Source of the DNA: Glutinoglossum americanum
Lineage: Eukaryota; Ascomycota; Geoglossomycetes; Geoglossales; Geoglossaceae
Direction of reading: 5' to 3'
NCBI GenBank assembly: GCA_020080175.1
Contig: JAGHQL010000002.1
Coordinates: forward strand, 62,001-126,000
Length of the DNA stretch: 64,000 bases
The notes under the pieces were generated by a model that searched no databases, was not told the DNA's origin, and worked only from the letters and a program-made list of their open reading frames with translations. The first letter of the stretch is position 1. Each line of letters begins with the position of its first letter. Positions 1 to 13,887 of this stretch are shown piece by piece. The position numbers were made by a program, and so were the translations under genes.

Positions 1-861
1 AGGGTTCGTAGCATCCCTCTGGACTCTCGTCGCAGATTTCTCCTGATCGGCCGAAGCGTCGATATGATGGAATTGTGGACGAAGCTGGGTGATAGAGCTA
101 AGAGGGTTCAAGTGCAACTGGCCTAGAAGTAATCACGATCAGCTTTTCCTGTTAGCTAGTAATAGTGATAAAGAGCGCCTACTGTTGCGAAAAACTCCAA
201 TGTAATAGTTAGGTTGAATCGCATCTTTTGAATTGGTAATCCCGCCTAGAGTCTGCTTATCGAGGACACGACCTTTGTTTATAGCGTCATCGAAGTTGGC
301 AAGAAGTACCTCTTGAGAAATATCCTCCCCTCCATTTGGCCTTCCTCCAGCCTTTGCAGTGATTCCGGCTCCGCTAGCTCTACCACCAGATGAAGATCCG
401 ATACCGAATCCACCAGCCAAGCCATAAGAATCCCCGCCTTTCTCCAGTCTACTCTTTCTCATCGCTTCACCCCAGTGGATGCCTTTCTCCCTGTCATAGT
501 TACTGTGCACATTTAGCGGTATATCAGCTTCTACAAGCCCAGCCTTTGGTTTAAATCGAACCTCGAGGGGTTTTGCATTGCCTGCCTCGGAGTATGGTTG
601 ATTGCTGTCGCGATTGACATATTGGAGGAGATGGAGATATCCCTTGACATGATTGTTGACGAAAACGTCGTATTCCGCTATAATCGGATCGTTCGAATCA
701 TCGGAATCGGCGTGAGATAAGCCCCGGGCCTCACCAAAACCAGGTAAAGAATCACCAGGCGATCCAGAGACCTGGTCGCCGGAGGACTCGTCTGCTATGT
801 CCCCTCCACTATAGATGGCTCGATATTTTTCGGCCCGCTCTTGGAGATGGGCATTTCGCAT
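1..861 (-). CDS. RPC37: RNA polymerase III subunit Rpc37/RPC5, partial (runs off left edge)
   Basis: The start codon is at 861. Exon 1 is 861-183, a 60-nt GT-AG intron lies at 182-123 with a GCTAACA branch site, and exon 2 is 122-1 and leaves the window. The intron is needed: read through, the frame stops at 139, but spliced it continues RNSQLHLNPLSS then ITQLRPQFHHID, the typical RPC5 C-terminal block. The N-terminal part has IIAEYDVFVN, YLHLLQYVNR, PLEVRFKPKAGLVEADIPL and REKGIHWGEAMRK, the order seen in the RPC5/Sin family. The protein pairs with Rpc53 in Pol III and acts in termination and reinitiation in the nucleus (family knowledge). A Gly/Ser-rich linker sits at about residues 140-160. 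The C-terminus is not visible. Confidence 0.9.
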
Positions 862-1110
862 CGTCTGGGATTTAGGAAATTATGAGGGTTGGAAGAGTGT
901 TTTCGGAGCTATAATTTGGTAAGCTGATTGGCCAGAAAGTCGGCGGTTGCCCGAGCCCTCGGACCCAGCCCTAACGGCTCGGCTAGACCTTGCAGAGCCT
1001 CAAGTGATTACGACGCTCATGACCTGACACTCTTCCATCATTTCGCCATCATCCCTCTGCCCTTTTTTCTTCACAGACTCACGTCTACTCAACTCAACGC
1101 AAAATAGATA

Positions 1111-1643
1111 ATGTGCACCTCCGATATCTTCCTTTGCCTTATCGCTATCCTCTTCCCGCCACTTGCAGGTGAGTTCTACTGTTGCCTTATGGTTGAGGCA
1201 TCACCTCCTTGTACATCAGGCGCCTGCAGTCACTCACAGGTGTAAAAGTGTGGGTTAAGCGCGGTATCTGCTCGGCAGACTCTCTCATAAATATCGCTCT
1301 TTGCTGTCTTGGTTATCTTCCCGGCTTGCTGCACGCTTGGTATATCGTCTCCAAGTACCCAGAAATAGACTACCAGCTCGTCCCGCAAGATGCCGAGCGT
1401 GCTCGCGTCACATACTACTACGTGGATCAGCAGCCTCACCCACACCACCACTGCCATCAAAGTTACGGCACCACTGCACCGTCTGCGCCTCTACCTCAAC
1501 AGAGTGGCGTCATAAATCAAACCCAGCCGTCACAGGGACCGAGCGTACAAAACAATGTTGGAGAGGGTAGTAGTAGCGGCGGCGCGCTGCCTTCATATGC
1601 TGAGGCAGTGAAGGGTGATCACAAGATCCAGACTCAAGATTGA
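1111..1643 (+). CDS. PMP3/SNA-type small plasma membrane proteolipid with long cytosolic tail
   Basis: Exon 1 is 1111-1168, the intron 1169-1248 (80 nt) and exon 2 1249-1643, giving 150 aa. The joined N-terminus is MCTSDIFLCLIAILFPPLAV followed by WVKRGICSADSLINIALC and LGYLPGLLHAWYIV, the two-helix UPF0057/Pmp3 signature with the conserved G-I-C-S-A-D loop. Classic Pmp3 is about 55 aa. Here a hydrophilic tail of about 95 residues follows, His-rich (QPHPHHHCHQS) and Gln/Ser/Pro-rich, ending ALPSYAEAVK. Such extended forms resemble yeast Sna2/Sna3/Sna4, where a PPxY-like motif recruits Rsp5; LPSY here is a candidate degenerate PY motif (inference). Pmp3 proteins affect membrane potential and salt tolerance. 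Confidence 0.9.
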
Positions 1644-2183
1644 GCCCTCCAGCACAGCACTACTGGTTCATGAGGGCGGATTAAGTACGGGGCAAGTTAT
1701 AGGGATACCGGCTGCTATATTGTGAGGTGAGGGTTTTTGGCGTTGGTTAGGCGGAAGGTTTAGCTAAATGGGCTACTGACGTCTCTTCATTCCGTTATTG
1801 AACTTATGTGTCTGGGTTTTATGATGCGCCGTGCGCTCTTTAGGGCTTCATTTTCCCCCACGGCCTGTATCGTTCAATAATCGGAATAAATTCGACGAAC
1901 GAAGCCTTTGGTTATATCCACAATCATGACATATTGAGGTGGTTATGTTAGAAATGCCGTTTCCGGATATGCTGGGTGACTATATGCCGGTAGGGGGTTC
2001 GGGGTATCGACTTTTGATCAACGAAGTAGCTAAGTTGCCATGCAAAAAGAGGTTTCAAGTTAAATTCTGCTCTACGCTTCTATCGCTTGCCCCCAGTATC
2101 TGATATCTCCTTTCTCGTCTAGTGGAAGGTAAATAGCGCGTTCGAAATATATGGTAGGAATTTATGATGGAGAGGTAAATTGT
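1644..2183. other. intergenic, convergent 3' ends
   Basis: This lies between the ends of the PMP3-type gene and the epimerase gene. It presumably holds both 3' UTRs. No ORF or repeat worth naming was seen. Confidence 0.6.
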
Positions 2184-3553
<1,370 letters not shown>

Positions 3554-4789
3554 TTTACGGGTTTTGCTTGTGTGCAGTATGCTGATGCAGGCCATGCACT
3601 AGGATCTGGAGCTTGCCAGTTAGCATCCGAACAAGGCTAGTCGTCTCTTGATGGGACATACTGGAAAAGGTAAGTTGTGTTTTTGTTCCTGTTAAGAGAT
3701 TCTCGAGGAATGCAAAGAAGAATGCAGGGGATAGCCGACGGCACTTTACAGCTTGTTTGCTTGATGCTCGAGGGGCTGCTGACTCGATATGGTTTAAAAT
3801 GTATCCGTGTCTCTACTCTAGATATATAGTGTGTTCGGGGTTTTCTTGGTAGTAAACGGAGATGAAGTATAGAGGATGCAGAGGATGCAGAGGACGCAGA
3901 GCACGTAGAGTAGAGAGCAAGATACACGTAGTGCGCTCCGTATATACAAAGCGTACAACTCGTACAAGTGCACTTTCTCTACTCCGTATAGTACACAGTA
4001 TCCTGAGGAGAATAGGGAAATTAGATTCGTCTGACCCAACTTACCCGAATGCAGACGGGATTTGCCCAAATATGGAATCCCTGTCGGGCATCTCAAACTT
4101 CTGTTGGTCAGTCACCGCACGCGTCGCCCACGTTACCCTGTTAAAGAAACGACGACAACGAACAACGAAGCCCTGGAAGACTGAACAAGGAATTCGTCCC
4201 TTTTGGTTCAAGACTCCTCAGACCTCTTTGCCCTTTCTACTTGAGCGGTGTTTGCGATTGCACCCAGCTCGAACAAAGAGCGGATCAGTCGTATATGTCC
4301 TCTGAAACTCGTCGGCAGATTTCCGCAACGCTTTGCCCATCTGCATCGTCTACATCCCGCATCCGCTTCCCCACATTCGATCGTGTTCGCGATACTATTT
4401 CCCACCTTCAATAACCGACTTCAATGGAGTCGAGGCTGTGAAGATCGCGTTAGGTGGTCGTTCGTGTGAAATAATTCCTAAACTCTGAATACCGCGTCTG
4501 CGTCTGCATCGCCAACTTTCTTGGGGTCGGTTCCCAACCAGGATCAACAACAGGGCTTCCTCCATATTTTCCAACGAAGAGTAAATCTCAACCTCTCCTC
4601 TTTTTTTTGGCGGTGGACAAAATGGGCGCGGGGCCCCTCTCCTTTCTCTCTCCATCCGCTTCGTCTTCATCTTCCTTCCTCTCGTTCTCTTCGAGTCCTC
4701 TGCACATCTTGACTCCAATCGATACTCACAACATTACATAAACCTTGGTAAGACTCCGCTAACTTAATTGACAGCAGAACACAGCTAAA
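3554..4789. other. divergent promoter region, epimerase / SUN protein
   Basis: About 1.2 kb separates the start codons of the epimerase (minus) and the SUN-domain gene (plus). It holds a short tandem repeat at 3872-3898 and a CT-rich stretch at about 4550-4710 just upstream of the SUN start. No convincing coding exon was found. Confidence 0.6.
3872..3898 (+). repeat. 9-bp tandem repeat, about three units
   Basis: GAGGATGCA occurs twice in tandem and is followed by GAGGACGCA. It is short and could be chance or a binding-site array upstream of the epimerase gene. Confidence 0.6.
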
Positions 4790-7242
4790 ATGGCAACCCC
4801 GCGCAGCAAACAATTTCGAGGCGGGCCTATCACTCCTACTCCCTCACGTAATAGACGTAACCAGCCACCTGAAGCGGAACTCCCGGTACTCGACACTGCT
4901 TCTAATCGTTTGTACGGTAGCACAATACCAGCATTACCAAACGATTCGGAGACAGGAGTTCGACTTACGCAATCGTCTATCGCGTTAAACATGGCTGGCT
5001 CTCGTGCTCCACGTACTGTAGGCTCGGTGTCAGCTCGCTCTGAGCGCTCCAATCGTGATGAGCGTGCGGCACGTAGAGATGTCGTACGTGAGAGTAAGGA
5101 GGGTAAGCTTACATCCTACACTTTCACTATAGCCTTATCACACCTTATGCGCTTAGAAATAAACTCTGACATGCGTGCTTTCAATTCCAGCTTCCACTAG
5201 AGCCCGAAAAGGGAAGAGACAAACAGAAAGTACAGTCCCTCTTGGTATGCTAAACATGAATTTGCTTTGTACTAACTCTGGTCCTTTAATACTATGCAAG
5301 CATCCAAAATAGCGGCTAATATTCGGTTTCTTTAGCCCCCCTTAGCGAGGATGCGGCTCTCAGCACAGGGGTTAGTACTCTTCCTCCCATACCACTAGTT
5401 CCACCGGAAATCATGAGACCTGGGACTGGGGGCACCACTTCCAGGACCTGGGGACAAGAAACTGGCTTCAATGCGCAAGCTGGGCTTGGAATTGGCCAAA
5501 CCACCTTGAATGGGAGCGTTGGGAGCATACCGCCTGGAAGCGCTCGGGACACTAATGAGCAAGTTTTCATGCCCAATAGAAGGACTACTAGTTCGGTCCG
5601 CGATGACTTCGACGATCATGGAGGGCCAGTGGACTCTGAAGTTTCTGAGAGCTCCGGTGATGGTTCGATCTTCCTGCAGCAGGAGAGTGGACGTGACGCT
5701 CCCAATTTCGTGGTTTCTATTTTTCGGCCCATCGCTCAGTTTACTCTAGCGTTAGGTCTTCTGCTTCTCATCCTGTGGGGAGCTGGCCGCACTGGGCTAC
5801 TGCAAAGGTTCGGCTTGCCAGGGTTTCCAGGGTTAACACGCGTCACTTATCTGGAGTCTGGCTCGACACGTGAAATCATTCAAGAGGTCAATTCCGCAGT
5901 TTCTGGTCGGTTACAAAGCCTACACAAGGACATCGTCGCAGATTTGGTCGAAATTAAAGAAACTCAGAAACTCTTTGCCCTGAATGAAACAGTTGAGGTA
6001 GAGCTGAAGAAGGTTTACGCCATCCTTGGGAAACTTACCCAAAACTCTCTCATGCATGATGAGAGCATCAAGTCTCTCCGGTCGATACTTCCGGAGTTGA
6101 CATGGGTATCCAGGAGTGCCACGGGTGAAATAGTGATCCAACAAGATTTCTGGCTGGCGCTCAGGAGTCAGATAGAGCATGAATTTGGAAAGTCTAAACC
6201 CAGCTCTAAGGAGGCGGATCTATGGGATCGGTTCCTTGAGATTAACGAGTCGCGAATGCGCCCATACATTGCTGGCCAGGTTGAAAACAATATACGTAAG
6301 GCCGGCAGTGAGGGTGTGCTAGTCACTCGGGAACATTTTATTGCAATTATCCAAGACAATTTCGAAAAGCATTCCCAGGATATGCGTAAGCTGACTGAGA
6401 TCTTTGAGGAGAAATACCGAAAGACGGACAAGCGTATGGACAGCATTAACAAAGATATGGAACGCAAGGTTGCTATAACTGCGATGCAAAAGGTCGAAGC
6501 ACTAAGTAACCGTATTTCCCGCACGCTTCCTGCAGCTCAACTTGAAGCTCTTGTACAAGCGAACATCGACCGTAACTCGCAGCAGGCGCTAACCAGCGTA
6601 AACTACTTTTCCCCCGGCATGGGCGCGATTGCGGATCCGAGGCACTCGAGTCATAGATATCGTCCTAAGCTTACTATGGTGCGCTGGCTTATTAGCAAGA
6701 TTGTCCCAGATATCTCCTGTGCACCCAAGGAGCTAGAAGTGACGCTCTACGGCTGGGAAGAACCGCTGGATTGCTGGTGTTCTGCCAATATTACCGACAG
6801 CGAAACGCTTGGCCACGCCCAGGTTGCTATTACTACTTCTGTGGACGTATACCCGACGGATATCACTATCGAACATATCCCGCGAACCGCCGTACCTAGT
6901 GTACGAAACGCACCCAAGGACATGGAGTTGTGGGTGAATGTTCCGGAATCAACACCCCCGCATAACACGCTCAAAGGGGAGTCTGAGGCTCTCCTTGGCC
7001 CAACACCTCCCGCAGGCAGCAAGGCAGGGAAAGGCTGGCTTCGCATCTCTACGTGGAGGTACACACCGTATGGCGTCAACCATGTTCTCAACTTTCCAGT
7101 GCAGGTGGAGTTGGAACGCCTGAAGGTACCCGGGAAATACTTTTTTGTTAGGGCGACCACCAACTGGGGCGCGGACTCTACCTGCTTCTATCGAATCCGG
7201 ATGGGGGGGAAAGTAGCAGACCCCGACGTTTGGGGGAAATGA
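4790..7242 (+). CDS. SUN-domain (Sad1/UNC-84) inner nuclear membrane protein
   Basis: Exons are 4790-5102, 5191-5244 and 5336-7242 with 88- and 91-nt introns, phase-consistent, giving 757 aa. The N-terminal ~250 residues are basic, Ser/Pro-rich and nucleoplasmic in type. A membrane helix lies at about residues 257-277 (FTLALGLLLLILWGAGR). A helical, coiled-coil-like lumenal stalk follows (about 300-530). The C-terminal ~190 residues form a SUN domain: RWLISKIVPDISCAP, LEVTLYGWEEPLDCWC, VDVYPTDITIEHIPR, APKDMELWVNVPE, GWLRISTWRYTPYG and FPVQVELERLKVPGKYFFVR. SUN proteins bind KASH proteins across the perinuclear space to form LINC complexes and tether telomeres or spindle poles. The gene converges on the AP-3 beta gene 267 bp downstream. 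Confidence 0.93.
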
Positions 7243-7509
7243 CAATGACTAAAAGGACCAGAAGATGGAGATCTCGGACCAGAGTTTCTTCTAACATTTC
7301 CTATAGAGCAGATATACCAAGTCCTCGGTTTGGATCCTGCTTAATTACTGGATCGCGTCTGCGCGCATGTACTCAACTGCGTCAGTTTTTTCCCCTGGGT
7401 TCTATAGCAAATAAATGAGAATTCATCTCACGATGAGCGCAGAAACACATAGTAGAGCTAATGGCTGGCGCTGGCCTTCAAGGATGAAGCGATATTTAGC
7501 TATTATACG

Positions 7510-10052
7510 TTATTGTCTAACTAAATTATCGTGCTCATCAGCATCATCGCTCTCTTCTAATTCTTCCTCACTAGTTTCATCACTTTCATCGTCGTCATCC
7601 TCTTCGTCATCCTCCTCGTCCTCTTCCTCGTCCTCTTCCTCGTCATTACCTCCATCTCTGTCCGCCTCCTCCACCCCTTCCGCTAGCCAATCATCCAGAG
7701 ATTTCGATTTCGACGCAGGTGCCGGGTCATTTGTGCTATTCCACGACGACCCTTGCTCATGCGCCCCCTTACCACCTTCCCGGACAGCACTATCTAGCCT
7801 GTCCCCGGCTGGTACCTCTTTCTTTCCAGTATATTCTGCCCTCACCGCGTGCTCATTCCTCAGGGATCGATCTGGCTCCTCGCCCTCCCTGACCCAATCT
7901 GGGAGGGGCTCATAGCCACTTATCCCGCTCAGGCCCCCATCCTCGGCAACTATAAGGCTCGTAGAACCTAGAGTAAAGCCCTTACGCCATTCTGAAGGGC
8001 TAGGCGTATGGGGGACTGGTTTAGGGGCAAGTAAAATAAGTGTTGCAAGTTGTGTTGATTTGGGATTGGCTAGAAGGGATTTGTAGAGGCGAGCGCGGTC
8101 ACGAAGGTCGTAGGATGTATCATAACGTGCAAGGAGAAGGACATAGTTCCATAACAGAGGAATGGTCTCACGATGTAGGGCGGATTCTTCCCACTTCTGC
8201 CCAAACTGCCCATCACGCAGACCAGGCTCGGAGAAACCACCATGATCACCTAAGCTAACTGCAAGCGGCGGCGGTGCAGTGGCTTCGGATACGCTGGGAA
8301 CTGCCTGTGCTTGGTTGAGATAATGAGCGTATACCTTTGCGGCTAAGAGGACGATCTGAAGCTTTGCGGCGCCTGACTCATCGGAAAAGCCCTTAGCAAG
8401 AATTCGTAACACATCCGCAGCGACGTTGTTCTCGCCGTCAATACCTGCAAATTCACCAACAAGCCAGATGATACTTGCCCTTGCCTGTGGGTTTGTTGCG
8501 GTGTCTAGATTTTTTGCGAGGCGAACAACCGTTTTGGTGTGTGATAAAGGGTTCTGTTGGATTAAATGTCGTATGACGGTAAGAGATTCTGCCGCAAGGT
8601 TGCCGTCAGAGCTAGATATTTGGTTTAATAGGAGGCGGAGACAGCGTGTTGATGCACGGGGGTCGCTCTGTGCACAGCGCCCAATGGCTCTCACACTTTC
8701 GCGCACCAAGTCTTTATCCGAACCACGAGAAAAGTGCTCAAGTTCGCTGAGTATAACCCCGTTCATGTGCGGGCCGCAGTAAGGAAATATGATCGCGAGA
8801 ATTTCGAGCTTCAACCGCCAGATATACGGCGGATCAGTTATGCGTATTAGGAAATGAGTCGCATATTTGACGAAAGTCTCGGGTCGGGTGAGACACACAG
8901 CAGCAATGTTGTAGAGGGCTATGTGCTGGATATCCTGTGGGGTGCGGAGGAGAGATATTAGCGGACCAACAGCGATATCAATGTATTCTGGTGTTCCAAG
9001 GTAGTAGTAGCAGCGAGCAACAGCAACTATGACTGCAGAATTCCGGCTCTGCAAAAGCGGTTTGCAGGCCTTTAATAGCAACTCCAGGTCCGGATCCAAG
9101 AGCTGAACTTCTCTACCCTCTTCCGCTCCTTCGTCTTCGTCTCCATAGAACCCTATGCTCCCCTCTTTCCTAATCCTGCTTGTTCGTCGCGGAAAGCATT
9201 TCCGAGCATACACCGTCATCAATTTGAGTGTTGCTAACTGACCCCATTCGTCCATGTCCACTAGTTTGCGTATCAACCCTCTATAATGGCTGTGTACAAG
9301 GTCCATCCTTTCTGGACAAATCTCCATGAATGCCGTAACAGCCGCGCCAACAACGTAATACTGCCTGTCCCCAAACAGAACCGAGAGAGACTCTATGAGC
9401 TGCGGCAGCGTCTTCGGGTCAAGCCTATAGCACTTTGGTATTGCCAGCGCTGCCGCTTTGCGCACATAAGGGCTCATATCCGCACACCCTCTCTTAATGG
9501 CGAGTGAAACTATTTGACTGATCACGGGGACACGAATTCCCGACATAACTTTCAAGGCCATCGCTCGAACCTGGGGATTCTGATCCGTGAGGGATTTTTG
9601 TATGGTGTTTATGGATAGTAGCGCCAGGTCTGGTTCAGCTTCTGCATGATGAAGGAGATAGATATAGACGAGTTTTTTTATCTCGATATTAGGACTAGCA
9701 ACGTTCTTGACCACCGAAGAGAAGAACGGGAGGCAAGGTTGCGAACGATACATCATCTAAGGAATGATATATTAACTACGTCCGTTACGGTGGCCGGGGC
9801 ACATACAGAGATAACTTTCCGTAGCCCTTCCAAGATATCTCGATCGTTCCGACTATCGAGGAGCCTTTTAAGCTGAGCAACTGAGATATTCTTACTAGCA
9901 TCTCGTCTGAACGATCTGCTGGCTGACCCAGCAGACTGTGCTGCTTCGAGGGTCAAGTCACGGGCTGCAGACATTCAGCATGGAAATCAGGTATAACCAA
10001 GAGAACTCTTACCTGTTTCCAGCAGGCTTGAGATTTTGGAGAGCGATTCCAT
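7510..10052 (-). CDS. APL6: AP-3 adaptor complex beta subunit
   Basis: Exons are 10052-10013, 9964-9807 and 9756-7510, giving 814 aa. The 40-nt first exon gives MESLSKISSLLET, which joins to ARDLTLEAAQSAG and ISVAQLKRLLDSRNDRD. Exon 3 continues with MMYRSQPCLPFFSSVVKNVA and IEIKKLVYIYLLHHAE, the adaptin N-terminal solenoid, which runs to about residue 620. A C-terminal hinge rich in Asp/Glu/Ser (from about residue 765) is typical of AP-3 beta and a casein-kinase-like substrate. AP-3 moves cargo from Golgi or endosome to the vacuole. The C-terminal ear seen in animals is absent. The acidic hinge DNA (7540-7650) is a CTC/TCC-rich imperfect repeat. Confidence 0.94.
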
Positions 10053-11890
10053 CCTGAGCACTAGTCTGCGCCCTTGCTCAGCCGATATGTAATTCAGACA
10101 GTCGCATATGGCGGCTTTGTTTGGATGTCAAAGACTGCCAAGATAACAGAATGCTGCCGTTAAGCCTTCACTTCTTCTACCCTGTTCAGTCATCCAGCCA
10201 CTCAGCTAACGCCAAGGCCTTCCATTGCTTAGTTTTTTCAGTGCCGCTTTAAGTGTTTTATCACGTGCATCTCCACGGTGTTCAAATCACCATTTCATCG
10301 ACATCTATCACCCATTTAACCTTCTTGAACTTGCAAAATCACATCAATTCTCTTCGTATAGAGCGATCCCGTATCTCAGAACCTGCATAGCTTGCGTCAC
10401 CATCAAGTTTTTACCTAGAAACCCAAAGTCGCCAGAGATTCACCAGATATTTCCCATGCTGAATACTGGACAAAGACAACCAAAGTCTACACTCATTAAC
10501 AGAGCTTTGGCCTCAGGTTGGCTGGTCATCCGATTCAGTATGGCTTGCATCTCTCGTCTTTTTTGTGGGGTGGGGAAAAGGGGTTGTGCCATCGCGGTAC
10601 TTTATGTTAGGAAAGAAGGTTTAGAGATTTAATAGTTAGTAAGTATCAAGCGCAGGTGCGAAGCTGTCATCGCCCGTGGGGCTAGCTTACAGAGTGCAAC
10701 CAAAAAGTGCCGCTAACCGATTTCGGCTCACGTACAGAGTACTTAGCTACCCACACAAAATGTATGGAATTAGAAGTATATATTAGAATTCGAGAAAATA
10801 TCGATATATCGATCTAAAACCTGAATCTATTCACATTATACGCCATCAATAGCGTGCTCTGCCATTTTTTCCGCTATACCTGTTCTCTCTATTGAATCTC
10901 TCCTTAATACAGCCTGCTTCGCTATCTGCAAAGCCTATCTATACTCGCTATCCCGAGGTTGGAAGCATCATCCTAGACTCTAAACAAGAGGTTAAGAACC
11001 AACTCCAGGACTTCGCTTTCTACCCTCGTTGTTAGAGTAGTGATCTCCACCCAGGCCGCCGCCATTGGCTATCGATACCATCACGACAGTAGCAAGACTC
11101 ACAGCTGTCGTGAGCTTGCGGATGATGATGGTGAGCATCAAACCCATGTCCGTAAGCCCAATTACCTTATAAGAATACTAGTTAAAAACTCAGAGAAAGG
11201 GAAGAGGGTAGTTGTCGCGACAGTCGACCGGACAAGAAGGCCATGGCCAGGGGGAGAACGCCGAGCGCCCTATAAGGCAGCCAATGAGCATCCGGCCACG
11301 AGAAAGGTGGTCCGGCAGCCGTCAAACCCATATGGAGTGTCTAGCCGCCGTAGGCTGCGGCGGCGGACGGCTGCCAATGGGTAAGGAGAACTCAATAGGA
11401 GCATGGAAGGACATGACCGGCAGCCATTGCCTTAGCACGCGAGTGTATGTGTAGTCTCCTTCTCATGGCTAACGAATACATCACCTTTCCTACCTCCCAA
11501 AAATACGATCGAAACTCCACAACACTTTGCCTTACCAAAATACCTAGTACGGCTTTCACCAGCAATGCACTATCCACTTCTATCCTTGTGAGCAAGGAAT
11601 ACCGCGCCAGCCTCGACTTCGAAGTTAATTGACATACCAACATGCTGTACCCGTCTATTCGAACCCGATATTCGCACCATGTACGTACAGGTAGGGTCAA
11701 AAGTATTTGTGGAGTTTGGGTGATTGTAGGATACACGCGAAATAACACCAAGAGAAGAATAATTATCTCGTGCAGGGGGTAGCTGCCATCCCCTGCTTGC
11801 GGGTAATCGCAAGGCAAAGGCAGTCGGCCAGATGGAATGTGAGCAGGAACGACGAAGCTACTAGTAAAAGACGCCTAACCTCCTACCGAC
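10053..11890. other. gene-poor intergenic stretch
   Basis: About 1.8 kb without a supportable gene. Short frames at 10225-10632 and 11040-11454 have no recognisable domain, biased composition or exon partners. The AT-rich part at about 10740-10960 reads like decayed sequence. The origin is undetermined. Confidence 0.5.
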
Positions 11891-12749
11891 ATGACAACCA
11901 CCACCTCTACTAGGCAATCTGTCTGGCCCCCAATCCCACTGACGACAATATTTACTCCCTTCTCATCCTGCTTCCAAGGACTAACACTTTCCTTCCTCGT
12001 ACGCAGCGACACACCATCGGAAACAGATTCTTACCTTCACCAGCATCGTGGGATTGAGACGGACTGTTTTCCGACGTCTTATGATGATGTGCTGTCGGGA
12101 AGCGCCTACTACTACTCCCCAGGGATTTGCCCAAAGGGCTACACAAGCGGATGTTCGCCCGACATCTTAGGTAAAATTCCTCCTACGGCTGTAGGAGAGG
12201 TGGCGCATCAGTGCTGCCCAAGGTACGCGGGCCATTGTATCCACATTCCCCTCAGTCACTAACGGTATCCACAGCAACTACCAGTGCGATAACTATTGGG
12301 GGTGTACGAGTTCATTGGAAGGGAAGTTGACAATCACTGCAGTGGTTGATAACAGCGTCGTTCGTACACCTACAACCTTTACTCTTTCAGACACGTACAA
12401 TTTGTACGGGTATCCGTTGAGCACTGCGGTGGCGAAACCGATACAAATTCGATTCCGACCTTCGGACTCGTCGATTCTTCCCTCACTTCCGACTCCTCCA
12501 ACCACTATAACAAGTAGAGCATCCTGGCTCTCAGGCGCATCGTATCCCAACCAGGCCACAGTCACGCCCGCTATTCAGGCAAGCAATACAGGGGATCTAG
12601 ATAGCGGTAGCGCTAAAAAGAGCGGTAGCGGATTGAGCCAGTCAGACAAGATTCAGATTGGGATGGGAACCACATTCCCTGCCATAGCCATACTGGTAGC
12701 AATATATGGTATCTGGAGAACACGTAATGCACGGTCTACCAATGTTTAG
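11891..12749 (+). CDS. fungal Cys-rich single-pass membrane protein of unknown function
   Basis: Exon 1 is 11891-12222, the intron 12223-12274 (CTAACGG branch) and exon 2 12275-12749, giving 268 aa. The join reads AHQCCPSNYQCDNYWGCTSS. The N-terminal ~180 residues hold paired cysteines in blocks such as DCFPTSYDD, YYYSPGICPKGYTSGCS and QCCPSNYQC, then a beta-rich stretch ending KPIQIRFRPSDSS. A Ser/Thr/Pro-rich linker leads to one membrane helix near residues 242-260 (FPAIAILVAIYGIW) and a short Arg-rich tail. This layout is common in uncharacterised ascomycete proteins. There is no clear N-terminal signal peptide, so either topology is possible. No function is claimed. Confidence 0.8.
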
Positions 12750-13887
12750 CAACGGAGTTTGTCATTTGAGTCATTTTGTCTCTTCATCTTTTGCTTGTCG
12801 ATTTACAAACTCTCTCTGGCCCTTCTATAGACCTCAGAGAAAATAAGGACGCAATAGCGAGGCATCCTAGTGGACACAGGCTCCAGCTTCGAGCTAGCAA
12901 TATCCCGTAGGCATTATGATAGCTTGTTACTGTTATCAAGGGAGTATCCGATCACCGGACAGCCAATAAATATAATTCGGCTAAAGATTCTAGTTTTTCG
13001 AGAAGTACACAACTACCTCTCCTTAAAAAAATAATGTTAAGTTAAAAAGTAGCATAGATAGGCGTATATACTTAAAGGCGTGGCTGCATAACGCTCCTAC
13101 ATTAATTAGAATGTAGTATGTTAAACTCTGCTTTTTGGATACCCGTATGCTGGATGTCATATGAATAACTAGTCGTCATAGACGAACTCCTCATACAAAG
13201 TACGCATGCTTCAGCTCTGGGCATGGCCCATAACTATTGTTTATCGCTCAGGTGTCTCTATCATTAGATGCTCACTAATCTTTAGTGTTCTAGCGTAATG
13301 CGTTTCACGCCCCCAACCATCGCAACTAGCGAATCTAGAGGATTGCCTCAGAGACCTAAAAGGCGGAAATTGTTTTCTAAAGACTACGAAGCAAGAGCAT
13401 GGGCAGCTGACTAGAAGCGGCTTTATATGTCTTTTATACGAGGGTTTATGGGCGCGTACATTTCTGGCTTATTTTTCTGCCTGAAACTTGGTGGGATGTA
13501 TTTAGAGCATCGAAGTGGTGGGATGTAGGCGTCACCCAGATCACCCTTTAAAGCGGCACCTGCTGTGTCGTACTATGCCGCCAAGCTTGAATCTTTCTGA
13601 ACTTTGTGAGGGAACGCCTCGGTATTATCATTTCATTTGGCCTCTTCATTGAGCCCAGTTATTGTGAGTCAACTGCACAGCGTTCCTTCAGACTAGCGCA
13701 TTAATTATTCAAAGTTGTAATTGATACTAATGCAATTTACGAATTGTAGTGGTAAGTACAACCCGCAAAGTCATCGCTTCCTACATTTTTCGTCAATAAT
13801 TTGCACGCCTCTCTATTAAAACCCCAATTCCCGCGCTTTCTGTGACTACGGCTTACCCGGGTTGATTTTTAACTTCACAGGTCTACG
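12750..13887. other. AT-rich intergenic stretch
   Basis: About 1.1 kb of AT-rich sequence without a credible ORF. It includes runs of A/T words at about 12960-13110. It could hold decayed mobile DNA, but no terminal repeats or coding remnants were identified. Confidence 0.5.

Noticed and set aside
7415-7915. Plus-strand frame with a long poly-Ser run
   Set aside because: It is the antisense shadow of the acidic hinge of the AP-3 beta gene, whose coding is certain.
10225-10632. 135-aa plus-strand frame
   Set aside because: No domain, no exon partners, irregular composition; it lies in the AP-3 beta upstream region.
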